Both the position numbers and the translations under genes were made by a program. This document shows positions 10,037 to 19,911 of a stretch of DNA of 60,218 bases, one piece after another. Position 1 is the stretch's first letter; each line of letters opens with the position of its first letter. Below the pieces are notes generated by a model. It ran no database searches, was not told where the DNA came from, and saw only the letters and a program-made list of their open reading frames with translations. Origin of the DNA: Nitrosomonadaceae bacterium (lineage in GTDB: Bacteria; Pseudomonadota; Gammaproteobacteria; Burkholderiales; Nitrosomonadaceae); the NCBI GenBank assembly GCA_919902515.1, contig CAKKRD010000013.1, positions 10,159-70,376 of the forward strand, read 5' to 3'.

Positions 10037-10187
10037 CTGAGAGGCTGTGAATAAATCTACTGCGCGATCGGATTGCTGCGTTGCTCATTCGCTCATTCCT
10101 CGCCTATCTACCCGATATGTCTCGTCGTTCGCTCGCTCGCGCCTTGCACTCCGGCCTGCTCGCGACGATTTCTTTACAGCCTCTGAG
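10037..10187. repeat. MITE-like element between fis and purH
   Basis: The left end CTGAGAGGCTGTGAATAAAT and the reverse complement of the right end (10167-10187) match in 18 of 21 positions. The element is 151 bp and encodes nothing. Its interior is GC-rich with several short palindromes. It sits inside what is otherwise a co-directional gene block. Confidence 0.7.
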
Positions 10188-10237
10188 GGTTGATGGCGCG
10201 AGCCGTTACTTTATTACCCGACCGCGTGTTTTACTGC

Positions 10238-10474
10238 CTATTTGATCCGGTACTGCTTCATTTTGCTGCGCAGGGTATTGCGGTTGATGCCCAGCAATTC
10301 AGCGGCGCGGGTCTGATTATCCCCGGCATATTTCAGTACCAGTTCAATCAGCGGTTTCTCCACACTGCGTATCACCATGTCATGTAGGGGATGAGGTCTC
10401 TCACCATCCAGATCTTTGAGATAGCTTTCCACGGCCTTGCGTACGCAGCAGGCAATTTCGTTTTCTTTGATCAT
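10238..10474 (-). CDS. fis: Fis family DNA-binding protein
   Basis: 78 residues, slightly shorter than enteric Fis. The C-terminal helix-turn-helix is intact: KPLIELVLKYAGDNQTRAAE followed by LLGINRNTLRSKMKQYRI. The N-terminal half is the dimerisation part. Fis is a nucleoid protein that bends DNA and modulates rRNA, tRNA and growth-phase genes. Its ATG overlaps the dusB stop by four bases (ATGA), the conserved dusB-fis operon arrangement, so it is translationally coupled. Confidence 0.95.
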   Translation of the reverse strand: MIKENEIACCVRKAVESYLKDLDGERPHPLHDMVIRSVEKPLIELVLKYAGDNQTRAAELLGINRNTLRSKMKQYRIK

Positions 10475-11484
10475 GCAGCCAGTTCCTCACGCTCAATATA
10501 AGTCAATCGCCGCCCATAGCTGGCAAGCTCACTGAAAAATTCGTTAACCGCCGCCATCTGCTGATCAGTGGTTTGCAACTGGTTCATGGCATGACGAAAC
10601 GCGGCCGAGCCAACCAATCCCTTGGTGTACCAGGAGATGTGCTTGCGCGCGATGCGTACGCCGGAATATTCACCATAAAAATCGTAAAGATCATGCAAAT
10701 GCTTGATCAGCACACGGTGGATTTCGCTTACTTCCGGCAGCGGCAGGTGCTTGCCGGTGGCAAGATAATGGCTGATCTCGCGGAATATCCACGGCCGCCC
10801 TTGTGCGGCGCGGCCGATCATGACGGCATCCGCCCCCGTGTATTCGAGTACTTGCCTGACCTTCTCGGGCGTGGTGATATCACCGTTAGCGATGATCGGG
10901 ATTTTCACCATGGCTTTCACTGCTGCGATGGTATCGTATTCAGCATTGCCGGTATAGGCGCATGCGCGGGTGCGGCCGTGAATGGCAAGCGCCTGGACTC
11001 CCGCATTTTCGGCGATACGTGCCACGGCCAGCGCGTTTTTGTGCTGCGTGTCCCAGCCGGTGCGGATTTTAAGGGTGACGGGGACATCCACCGCACTGAC
11101 CACCGCATCGAGTATTCTTCCTACCAGCAGTTCGTCCTGCAACAAGGCGGAACCGGCCATCACGTTGCAGATTTTTTTGGCAGGACAACCCATGTTGATG
11201 TCTATGATCTGCGCACCCTGCGCTACGTTGTAGCGAGCCGCTTCAGCCATCATTGCAGGGTCGGCGCCCGCAATCTGCACCGAGATCGGATCAACCTCGC
11301 CTGCATGATCGGCACGGCGGCGGGTCTTCTCCGAGCCCCACAGCAGAGAATTGCTCGACACCATTTCCGACACCGCCATACCCGCGCCCATACTCTTGCA
11401 CAACTGCCGGAAAGGACGATCGGTCACCCCCGCCATGGGCGCGACAATCAGATTGTTCTTGAGAATATGGGGGCCGATCCGCAT
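10471..11484 (-). CDS. dusB: tRNA-dihydrouridine synthase B
   Basis: 337 residues. A flavin TIM-barrel enzyme that reduces specific uridines in the tRNA D-loop. Motifs present: NNLIVAPMAGVTDRPFRQLC at the N-terminus, IDINMGCPAKKICNVMAGSA with the catalytic Cys, TLKIRTGWD, LAIHGRTRACAYTGNAEYD, and ADAVMIGRAAQGRPWIF. ATG at 11484 matches the family start. It leads the operon with fis. Confidence 0.96.
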   Translation of the reverse strand: MRIGPHILKNNLIVAPMAGVTDRPFRQLCKSMGAGMAVSEMVSSNSLLWGSEKTRRRADHAGEVDPISVQIAGADPAMMAEAARYNVAQGAQIIDINMGCPAKKICNVMAGSALLQDELLVGRILDAVVSAVDVPVTLKIRTGWDTQHKNALAVARIAENAGVQALAIHGRTRACAYTGNAEYDTIAAVKAMVKIPIIANGDITTPEKVRQVLEYTGADAVMIGRAAQGRPWIFREISHYLATGKHLPLPEVSEIHRVLIKHLHDLYDFYGEYSGVRIARKHISWYTKGLVGSAAFRHAMNQLQTTDQQMAAVNEFFSELASYGRRLTYIEREELAA

Positions 11485-11628
11485 GACTCTGGTTCGTCAA
11501 ATAGTAAGGTAAGCGCAGCAGGGTAAAAACAGAGCAATAAAGGGTGCAATTTTAAACCCATGGCAAAGATGTGGAAAGGAATTAATGCGCGGAATCTGAA
11601 AATAATGACACCGTAACGCAGTAACGGA

Positions 11629-12792
11629 TCAGCCTCGTGCGCCAAACATCATGCGGCGTGCGACGAAACGTTTGACCGGCGGCAGGCAATCGAGCGCGCT
11701 TAATCCCAGACTGCGCATGCTGCGCAACAAGGGATCGTCATTGGAAAAGAGCTTCACCAGAGAATCGGTGAATACTCGCCCTGCTCCGCTATCCATCTGG
11801 CGCCTGTGGCGGTATCTTGCCAGCATTGCGGGTGTGCCGGTCTCGGCTGCTGACGCGATGACTTCGTCGGCCAGTTCCCAGGCGTCGCGCAACCCCAGAT
11901 TGAAGCCCTGTCCCGCAACCGGGTGCAAAGTTTGCGCCGCGTTGCCTACCAATGCAATGCGTTGCGCCGTTACGGGATCGGCGTATTTGAGCGCAAGCGG
12001 GAAACCCGAACGTTTGCTGGCATCGACAAAACTGCCGAGGCGATCACCGAAATGATCATGTAATCGCGCGAGAAAGGCCGCGTCGTCCAGACCGAGTATC
12101 TCCTGTGCCGCTGCTGGGGAAACAGTCCACACCAGCGCAAAATACTCGCCCAACGGCAAGAGCGCCACCGGGCCATCGGGAGTGAAGCGCTCGTAAGCCA
12201 CGCCGCATTGAGGGAGCGCAGTCTTGATGCGCGCAACCACTGCCCATTGATGGTATTCATGTACGTGCTGGGTCACCCCTTCGACTTGCCCGCTGAGACG
12301 GCCGCCGTCAGCCAGCACCAGTAGCTTTGCGGTTGCCAGTTTTGTCACGCCGCCATGCTGAAACTCGACTTGCCCCTGTTCGGTGCTTGTTTCCAACCGT
12401 GTCACCTGGGCGCCATCCAGATAATCGACGCCACAACCCTGCAGCGCCTCGTGCATCGCCCGGAACACATCATGGTGATTCACTACATAGCCCAAGGCCG
12501 GCACCCCGACATCGCCGGCGGTCAATACGGTACGGCCAAAACCACCACGATTGGAAACATGTATGGTTGTAATGGGGGTAACTTCCGGCAGCGCCTGCCA
12601 CACGCCCAGACGCTGCAGGATCAGATGACTGCCGTGAGACAGGGCCAAGGGACGCATATCTTCCGTTTTTTCCGGTACCCCGCGCGCCTCTAGCAGCAGC
12701 GCTGCCACACCACTGCCGCGCAATGCCAGTGCCAGCGCCATGCCAACCGGGCCGCCGCCAATGATGATGAGGTCGTAATGGTCGCGCGTCAT
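11629..12792 (-). CDS. FAD-dependent hydroxylase of the UbiH/UbiF/Coq6 family
   Basis: 387 residues from the ATG at 12792. A TTG at 12819 preceded by GGAAAG would add nine residues and is a real alternative. The N-terminal Rossmann motif YDLIIIGGGPVGMALALAL binds FAD. The second flavin motif is IALVGNAAQTLHPVAGQGFN then LGLRDAWELAD, the signature of ubiquinone-pathway monooxygenases. The enzyme probably hydroxylates the ubiquinone ring. Which carbon it acts on (UbiH-, UbiF- or UbiI-like) cannot be told. It follows the two-TM gene closely and lies downstream of pepP, a pairing also seen in other proteobacteria. Confidence 0.88.
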   Translation of the reverse strand: MTRDHYDLIIIGGGPVGMALALALRGSGVAALLLEARGVPEKTEDMRPLALSHGSHLILQRLGVWQALPEVTPITTIHVSNRGGFGRTVLTAGDVGVPALGYVVNHHDVFRAMHEALQGCGVDYLDGAQVTRLETSTEQGQVEFQHGGVTKLATAKLLVLADGGRLSGQVEGVTQHVHEYHQWAVVARIKTALPQCGVAYERFTPDGPVALLPLGEYFALVWTVSPAAAQEILGLDDAAFLARLHDHFGDRLGSFVDASKRSGFPLALKYADPVTAQRIALVGNAAQTLHPVAGQGFNLGLRDAWELADEVIASAAETGTPAMLARYRHRRQMDSGAGRVFTDSLVKLFSNDDPLLRSMRSLGLSALDCLPPVKRFVARRMMFGARG

Positions 12793-12820
12793 CGTATATT
12801 TAAGCGATTCTGCATTCAAT

Positions 12821-13153
12821 TTATTTTCTTTCCGTCTTGTCAGTTGTTGTTTCTATAATTTCCGCATCCTCGATTACCTGGTATTCACCCTCGGCTGCCG
12901 CCACGGATTGGTGCAATTTCCGCCGCAGCCACCAAAGCCGGAACCAGAAACCGGCAGCAACGATTGAGAATAAACCAAGGAAAACGGCAAAAAAGAACAT
13001 CCCCAGAGCCGCCAGGATAACGATTCCAGGAACCAGTACCAGATAAAGCAGCCAGCGGCGAACAGGAGAAATGTGTACGATCCGCTCTTCCTCAGCGCCC
13101 GTGTTCGCATGCCGGGATATATGTCTGATGATTATTTTCCTGTTGTCATCCAT
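12821..13153 (-). CDS. Small two-TM membrane protein of unknown function
   Basis: 110 residues. A hydrophilic, basic N-terminus of about 30 residues is followed by two adjacent hydrophobic segments (RWLLYLVLVPGIVILAALGM and the next FFFAVFLGLFSIVAAGFWF). An acidic C-terminal tail (IEDAEIIETTTDKTERK) then follows. This predicts a hairpin inner-membrane protein with both tails in the cytoplasm. I do not recognise a named family. Its ATG lies inside the last codons of pepP (8-bp overlap) and its stop abuts the hydroxylase start, so it is co-translated with both. Confidence 0.75.
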   Translation of the reverse strand: MDDNRKIIIRHISRHANTGAEEERIVHISPVRRWLLYLVLVPGIVILAALGMFFFAVFLGLFSIVAAGFWFRLWWLRRKLHQSVAAAEGEYQVIEDAEIIETTTDKTERK

Positions 13154-14465
13154 GACATCCCTGCATCAGTTGTTCGATCTCCAGCACCGTCTTGGGCGCG
13201 GCTGCCGTCAATACTTCACATCCGCTCTCTGTTACCGCCACATCGTCCTCGATACGCACACCGATGTTCCAGAAATGCTCCGGCACGTTATCCGCCGGAC
13301 GCAGATAGCAGCCCGGTTCCACCGTCAGGGTCATTCCCGGCTGCAACGAGCGCCAATTACCATTGAGCTTGTACTCACCCGCATCGTGCACGTCCAGCCC
13401 CAGCCAGTGACCGGTACGGTGCATGTAAAAACGCTTGTAATCTTCCGACTGGATGACCGCATCCACGCTGCCCTGACACAATCCCAGATCAATGAAACCC
13501 TGGGCCAGCACCTGCAGCGCCGCATCGTGCGGCGCATTCCAGGGGTTGCCTGGCCGTACTGCGGCGATCGCCGCCGCTTGCGCCGCCAGCACCAGTTGGT
13601 AGACATCCTTTTGCGCCGGACTGAATTTTCCGTTCACCGGAAACGTGCGCGTGATGTCAGCAGCATAGCCGTCCAGTTCGCAACCTGCGTCGATCAACAG
13701 CAAGTCGCCTGATTTCAACTCTGCGCTGTTGTCAATATAGTGCAGCACACAGGCGTTGGCGCCGCCCGCAACGATGGGCGTGTAGGCAGGGGCTTGCGCA
13801 CCCTGACGGCGGAATTCGTGCAGCAGCTCCGCCTCCACTTCATGCTCATGCAATCCGGCCCGGGTTGCGCGCATCGCCCGGCGGTGGGCTCCGGTCGAGA
13901 TTTCCGCCGCGCGGCGCATGAGTTGCAGCTCTTCCGCACTTTTGAACAAACGCATTTCATCCAGCAGCAGACGACTGTCATGAATTGCAGCCGGCGCAGT
14001 AACGCCGCTGCGCGCCTGTTCCCGCACCCGGTTGATCCAGCCGGTTACGCGCATATCCCAAGCGCTATCCTGCCCCAATGCACAATATACCGCAGGCTGG
14101 TCTGCCAGTAACTTGGGCAGCATCTCGTCCAACCGGGAGATGGAATAAGCCTCGTCGAAACCGAATGCCTCGCGCGCAGCCTCAGGGCCATGGCGGAATC
14201 CATCCCAGATTTCGCGCTCCGTATCCTTGTCGCGGCAGAACAGGATCTGCTTGGGTTCACCCTCAGCGGCTCCCGCCACTAGCACCAGCAGCGCCTCCGG
14301 TTCACCGAAACCTGTCAGATAATAGAAATAGCTGTCGAAACGATAGGGGTAATGTGCATCCCGGCTTCGCACCCGCTCCGGCGAGGTAGGAACAATCGCC
14401 ACCCCTTGTTGCATCTGTGCTGCCAGACGTCGGCGGCGTTCACTGAAGGATTTGATCGGGATCAT
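13146..14465 (-). CDS. pepP: Xaa-Pro aminopeptidase (aminopeptidase P)
   Basis: 439 residues, the size of E. coli PepP. The N-terminal aminopeptidase-P domain (residues 1-150) starts IKSFSERRRRLAAQM. The C-terminal pita-bread domain carries the metal ligands in LLIDAGCELDGYAADITRTF, the His in HRTGHWLGLDVHD and the Glu residues in TVEPGCYL and GVRIEDDVAV. It removes N-terminal residues preceding proline, using two Mn ions, in the cytoplasm. It overlaps the next gene by 8 bp and is part of the amgK-murU-pepP-hydroxylase cluster. Confidence 0.95.
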   Translation of the reverse strand: MIPIKSFSERRRRLAAQMQQGVAIVPTSPERVRSRDAHYPYRFDSYFYYLTGFGEPEALLVLVAGAAEGEPKQILFCRDKDTEREIWDGFRHGPEAAREAFGFDEAYSISRLDEMLPKLLADQPAVYCALGQDSAWDMRVTGWINRVREQARSGVTAPAAIHDSRLLLDEMRLFKSAEELQLMRRAAEISTGAHRRAMRATRAGLHEHEVEAELLHEFRRQGAQAPAYTPIVAGGANACVLHYIDNSAELKSGDLLLIDAGCELDGYAADITRTFPVNGKFSPAQKDVYQLVLAAQAAAIAAVRPGNPWNAPHDAALQVLAQGFIDLGLCQGSVDAVIQSEDYKRFYMHRTGHWLGLDVHDAGEYKLNGNWRSLQPGMTLTVEPGCYLRPADNVPEHFWNIGVRIEDDVAVTESGCEVLTAAAPKTVLEIEQLMQGCHG

Positions 14466-14538
14466 GGAAAGGGATTTTCACAGGATTTGCAGGATAAAGC
14501 AAAGATACAAGAGTGGGTAACTGCCCACCTTGCAAAAT

Positions 14539-16285
<1,747 letters not shown>

Positions 16286-16387
16286 AACTAATCCACGATT
16301 GCCTAATTGCCGGAAGTATGAGATTTTATCACGCAAGCATCACTCTTCACCCGGCCGGGTGACGGAGCAGAAATCACGGAGGAAATC

Positions 16388-16678
16388 ATGCTGAACCAAA
16401 AAGTATTGGATGAAATCGGCACCAAGGTCAACGAATTACTGGCGCAGAGTCCGGTAAAGGACGTAGAGAAGAATCTGCGGGTGTTGCTGGCCGGGGTCTT
16501 CGCCCGGCTGGATCTGGTGGTGCGCGAGGAATTCGACGTGCAGCAGGAAGTACTAAAACGCACACGCGAGAAACTGACTGCGCTGGAAGCACGGGTGGCG
16601 GAGCTGGAAGCACGGGTGGCGGAGCTGGAAGCTGCCGGGAAACAAGGAAAAGCAGATGATCAGCTGATCGTAGGTTAA
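16388..16678 (+). CDS. ubiK: UbiK-type accessory factor (BMFP family)
   Basis: 96 residues. The N-terminal amphipathic region (LNQKVLDEIGTKVNELLAQS) and a C-terminal coiled coil rich in LEARVAELEA heptads match the BMFP/YqiC family. UbiK helps the Ubi complex make ubiquinone under oxygen and interacts with membranes. A GGAGG site lies six bases before the ATG. The coiled coil contains an exact 21-bp tandem duplication (16583-16624), adding one heptad. It is divergent from amgK and lies upstream of comM, a frequent pairing. Confidence 0.88.
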   Translation: MLNQKVLDEIGTKVNELLAQSPVKDVEKNLRVLLAGVFARLDLVVREEFDVQQEVLKRTREKLTALEARVAELEARVAELEAAGKQGKADDQLIVG

Positions 16679-16812
16679 CCTGGGTATCTGTGGCCAAATA
16701 CAGAACCATGGATGCCTCAATGGGAAACGGGCACAGAAAACAACCGGTATTCACCCGGCTACATTCACGCCAGTCCATTTGCATGTTAACCCGGAACTGA
16801 AAATTTTCCCCC

Positions 16813-18321
16813 ATGTCGCTAGCTGTCCTCTATAGCCGTGCCATCTCCGGCATGGAGTCCCCGCTGGTCACGGTGGAGGTGCACATCGCCAACGGTCTGC
16901 CGAGCTTCACCATCGTCGGACTGCCGGAAACAGAGGTGAAGGAAAGCAAGGATCGGGTGCGGGCGGCGCTGCAGAATGCGCAATTTGAATTCCCTGCCCG
17001 GCGCATCACCGTCAATCTCGCACCTGCTGACCTGCCCAAGGAAAGCGGGCGTTTCGATCTGCCGATCGCGTTGGGCATACTCGCCGCGACCGGACAAATC
17101 CCCTCGGACAAACTCGCTCAATACGAGTGGGCGGGTGAACTGGCCCTGACCGGAGAACTGCGCCCGATACGCGGCGCACTGGCAATGACTTACGGTGCAT
17201 CACGCTCGGGCCGCAGCTTTGTGTTGCCGCAACAAAACGCCGCCGAAGCCGCCTTGGTGAAGGAGGCGGAAGTTTACCCGGCGACCTCGCTGCTGCAGAT
17301 TTGCGCGCACCTTGCCGGACGCGAACCGTTGCAGCTTTACTCCGCCAGGCCGGAAACAGATGCAGTAGTCGCTACCGCCGATTACCCCGGCCTGGAAGAA
17401 GTGAAAGGCCAGGCGCATGCCAAGCGCGCGCTGGAAATCGCCGCGGCGGGTGGCCACAGTGTACTGATGCTGGGGCCGCCGGGCACCGGCAAATCCATGC
17501 TGGCGGCGCGCTTTCCCGGTATCCTGCCATCCATGACCGAAGATGAAGCGCTGGAATCCGCCGCGATGCAATCGCTGAGCAGCGGCGGTTTCAATATCGC
17601 CAACTGGAAACGCCGCCCTTACCGTGCGCCGCACCACACCGCTTCCGGCGTAGCCCTGGTCGGCGGTGGCAGCAATCCGCGTCCTGGCGAAATCTCACTG
17701 GCAATGAATGGTGTATTGTTTCTCGACGAGTTGCCGGAATTCGACCGCAAGGTACTGGAAGTGCTGCGCGAACCGCTGGAGTCGGGTCACATCACGATCT
17801 CACGCGCGGCGCGCCAGGCCGATTTTCCCGCCCGCTTCCAGTTGATCGCGGCGATGAATCCCTGCCCTTGCGGCTATCTCGGTCATTACAGCGGAAAATG
17901 CCACTGTACTCCCGACCAAGTGGCGCGTTACCGCGGGAAAATTTCCGGTCCGTTGCTGGATCGCATCGACATCCAGATCGAAGTGCCCGCCGTGCCGCAG
18001 GAAGATTTGATGCGCCAGCAAGCGGGCGAGTCGAGCAGCGCCGTGCAACAACGGGTGGAGGCAGCCCATCAGCGGCAACTGCAGCGGCAGGGCAACACCA
18101 ACGCCCGTTTGACGGTGAAAGGCATAGACCAATACTGCGCGCCTGATGCTCAAGGAGAGAACCTACTCAAGCAAGCCATCAGCCGCCTGAATTTTTCCGC
18201 GCGCGCTTATCATCGTGTGCTGAAAGTGGCACGCACCATCGCCGACCTGGCCGACAGCGCGGGTATAATCAGTACCCATATCGCCGAAGCGGTGCAATAC
18301 CGGCGGCTGGACAGGAATTAA
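16813..18321 (+). CDS. comM: YifB/ComM family Mg-chelatase-like AAA+ ATPase
   Basis: 502 residues. The N-terminal Lon-protease-like ChlI domain begins MSLAVLYSRAISGMESPLVT with VGLPETEVKESKDRVRAAL. The central AAA+ domain has Walker A MLGPPGTGKSMLAARFPGIL and Walker B GVLFLDELPEF. The C-terminal Mg-chelatase part contains four Cys in CPCGYLGHYSGKCHC. In naturally transformable bacteria ComM is a hexameric branch-migration helicase that widens donor DNA incorporation. A role in recombination here is inferred from family. Confidence 0.94.
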   Translation: MSLAVLYSRAISGMESPLVTVEVHIANGLPSFTIVGLPETEVKESKDRVRAALQNAQFEFPARRITVNLAPADLPKESGRFDLPIALGILAATGQIPSDKLAQYEWAGELALTGELRPIRGALAMTYGASRSGRSFVLPQQNAAEAALVKEAEVYPATSLLQICAHLAGREPLQLYSARPETDAVVATADYPGLEEVKGQAHAKRALEIAAAGGHSVLMLGPPGTGKSMLAARFPGILPSMTEDEALESAAMQSLSSGGFNIANWKRRPYRAPHHTASGVALVGGGSNPRPGEISLAMNGVLFLDELPEFDRKVLEVLREPLESGHITISRAARQADFPARFQLIAAMNPCPCGYLGHYSGKCHCTPDQVARYRGKISGPLLDRIDIQIEVPAVPQEDLMRQQAGESSSAVQQRVEAAHQRQLQRQGNTNARLTVKGIDQYCAPDAQGENLLKQAISRLNFSARAYHRVLKVARTIADLADSAGIISTHIAEAVQYRRLDRN

Positions 18322-18443
18322 GGGTGCGGCATGTTTGCGACGGCTCGTAAATACCGTCTTGCCGCCCGCGCCGCAAGTGCTGGTTTTGATTCACCAGGCT
18401 GTCTTGGCCTCATGCGTTAGGTATACTGCTAAAAAGGAAAATC

Positions 18444-19847
18444 ATGCCATCAAAATATTTAGCTCATGCCGCAGGTAGCGCACTCGCCTTGGTTTCATCA
18501 CTCGCCGCAGCCATCGCTCCCGAACAAATTCTGATGCAGGTTTCACCTTCCATCGTGATGGTGGACATTTCCGACATCTACGGCAAACCTATCGAGCAGC
18601 GCAGCGGTGTCGTGATTGGCGTGGGCCAGGTGGTTACCAGTTGCCAGGCGATACAGAAAGACAGGAACCTGCAGGTGTGGCAGGACGGCAGTGCTTTCAA
18701 AGCCAGATTGCAATACTCGGACACCGCCCGCGACTTGTGCCAGTTGAATGTGCCGCGGCTGCGGGCTCCGCCAACAGTCCTGGGCACGACCCAAAGACTC
18801 AGAGTAGGCCAGCGTGTTTATGCCGTTGGCACATCGAAGGATCAGGAACCGGATTTGAGCGAGGGGCTTGTCTCCAGCCTGCGTCCGTATGAAGGTGCGC
18901 AATACATCCACACTTCCGCCGTGATTTCGCCCAGCTCCAGGGGCGGTGGCCTGTTCGACGACCAGGGAAGGCTGGTGGGCATCGCCACATCTGAGTCTAT
19001 CGAAGGGCGGAACTCCAATTTTGCCATGCCGGTAGACTGGATCCGTGAACTGCCGATAGCGGCGAAAGCCACGCGCGCGGCACCAAAGAAAGAAAGCGGG
19101 CTGGACAGGCTTAACCGTTCCATCGCACTGGAGAAGAAGGGAGGCTGGCAGGGGTTGTTAAAACTTTCGCAGCAGTGGACCAAAAGTGAGCCCGGAAACG
19201 CGGTTGCATGGTTCAGCCTGGGCGTAGCTCAAGCCGGCCTCAAACAGTACGACCGGGCGATTCGGGCCTATCGGGAGTCGATACGCATTCGGCCGGAGTA
19301 TGCCGATGCCTGGTACAACCTGGGCAACGCTTATTTCAATCTCAAACAACACGCGCAGGGGATGCATGCCTATCAGGAAGCCTTGCGTATCCAGCCGGAG
19401 GGTGCAGAAGCCTGGCGTACTCTGGGTGCGGTCTACAGCGGCCTCAAACAACCTGATCAAGCCGTTCATGCCTATCGGGAGCCGGCGCGTATCCAGCCGG
19501 AATCTGCCGACGCCTGGTACAACCTGGGCAATGCTTATTACGACCTCCAGCAATACGACCAGGCGGTTCAGGCCTATCGGGAGTCGCTGCGTATCCGGCC
19601 GGAGAATGCCAATGCCTGGTATAACCTGGGCGTTACTTACGACGAACTCAAGCAACAGGAGCAGGCGATTCGGGCCTATCAGGAGGCGCTGCGTATCCAG
19701 CCGCAGTACGCCATGGCCTGGTATGACCTGGGCAGGATCTATTATTTTCAGGGCGAACGCGAGAAGGTACGGGAGATTTATCAGACCTTGCGCAGGATTG
19801 ACCCGGCGCGGGCGGACAAGTATTTCAACGCTTTGATTTTGCCTTGA
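18444..19847 (+). CDS. Exported trypsin-fold/TPR protein with a degenerate catalytic triad
   Basis: 467 residues with a signal peptide ending near residue 25 and an AAAAGGAAAA ribosome site. Residues 30-205 have the fold of S1C-type proteases. The normally catalytic His position is Gln68 (VVTSCQAI where VTNxHVI is usual), Asp97 is kept (TARDLCQL), and the Ser position is Arg166 (ISPSSRGGGLF where SPGxSGGxLF is usual). Residues 240-460 are six 34-residue tetratricopeptide repeats (consensus AWYNLGNAY then YRESLRIRPE), with 102-bp periodicity in the DNA. I infer a non-enzymatic periplasmic binding scaffold. Codon readings at both lost residues are unambiguous. Confidence 0.85.
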   Translation: MPSKYLAHAAGSALALVSSLAAAIAPEQILMQVSPSIVMVDISDIYGKPIEQRSGVVIGVGQVVTSCQAIQKDRNLQVWQDGSAFKARLQYSDTARDLCQLNVPRLRAPPTVLGTTQRLRVGQRVYAVGTSKDQEPDLSEGLVSSLRPYEGAQYIHTSAVISPSSRGGGLFDDQGRLVGIATSESIEGRNSNFAMPVDWIRELPIAAKATRAAPKKESGLDRLNRSIALEKKGGWQGLLKLSQQWTKSEPGNAVAWFSLGVAQAGLKQYDRAIRAYRESIRIRPEYADAWYNLGNAYFNLKQHAQGMHAYQEALRIQPEGAEAWRTLGAVYSGLKQPDQAVHAYREPARIQPESADAWYNLGNAYYDLQQYDQAVQAYRESLRIRPENANAWYNLGVTYDELKQQEQAIRAYQEALRIQPQYAMAWYDLGRIYYFQGEREKVREIYQTLRRIDPARADKYFNALILP

Positions 19848-19911
19848 GCGGTGCAGTCAGGCAAGACGGATAGGTGTCAGGCTTTATCAGATCTATACGA
19901 ATTGCCGTTTT

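Noticed and set aside
19210..19780. CRISPR-like regular repeats
   Set aside because: The 102-bp periodicity encodes TPR motifs in frame. There are no spacers.
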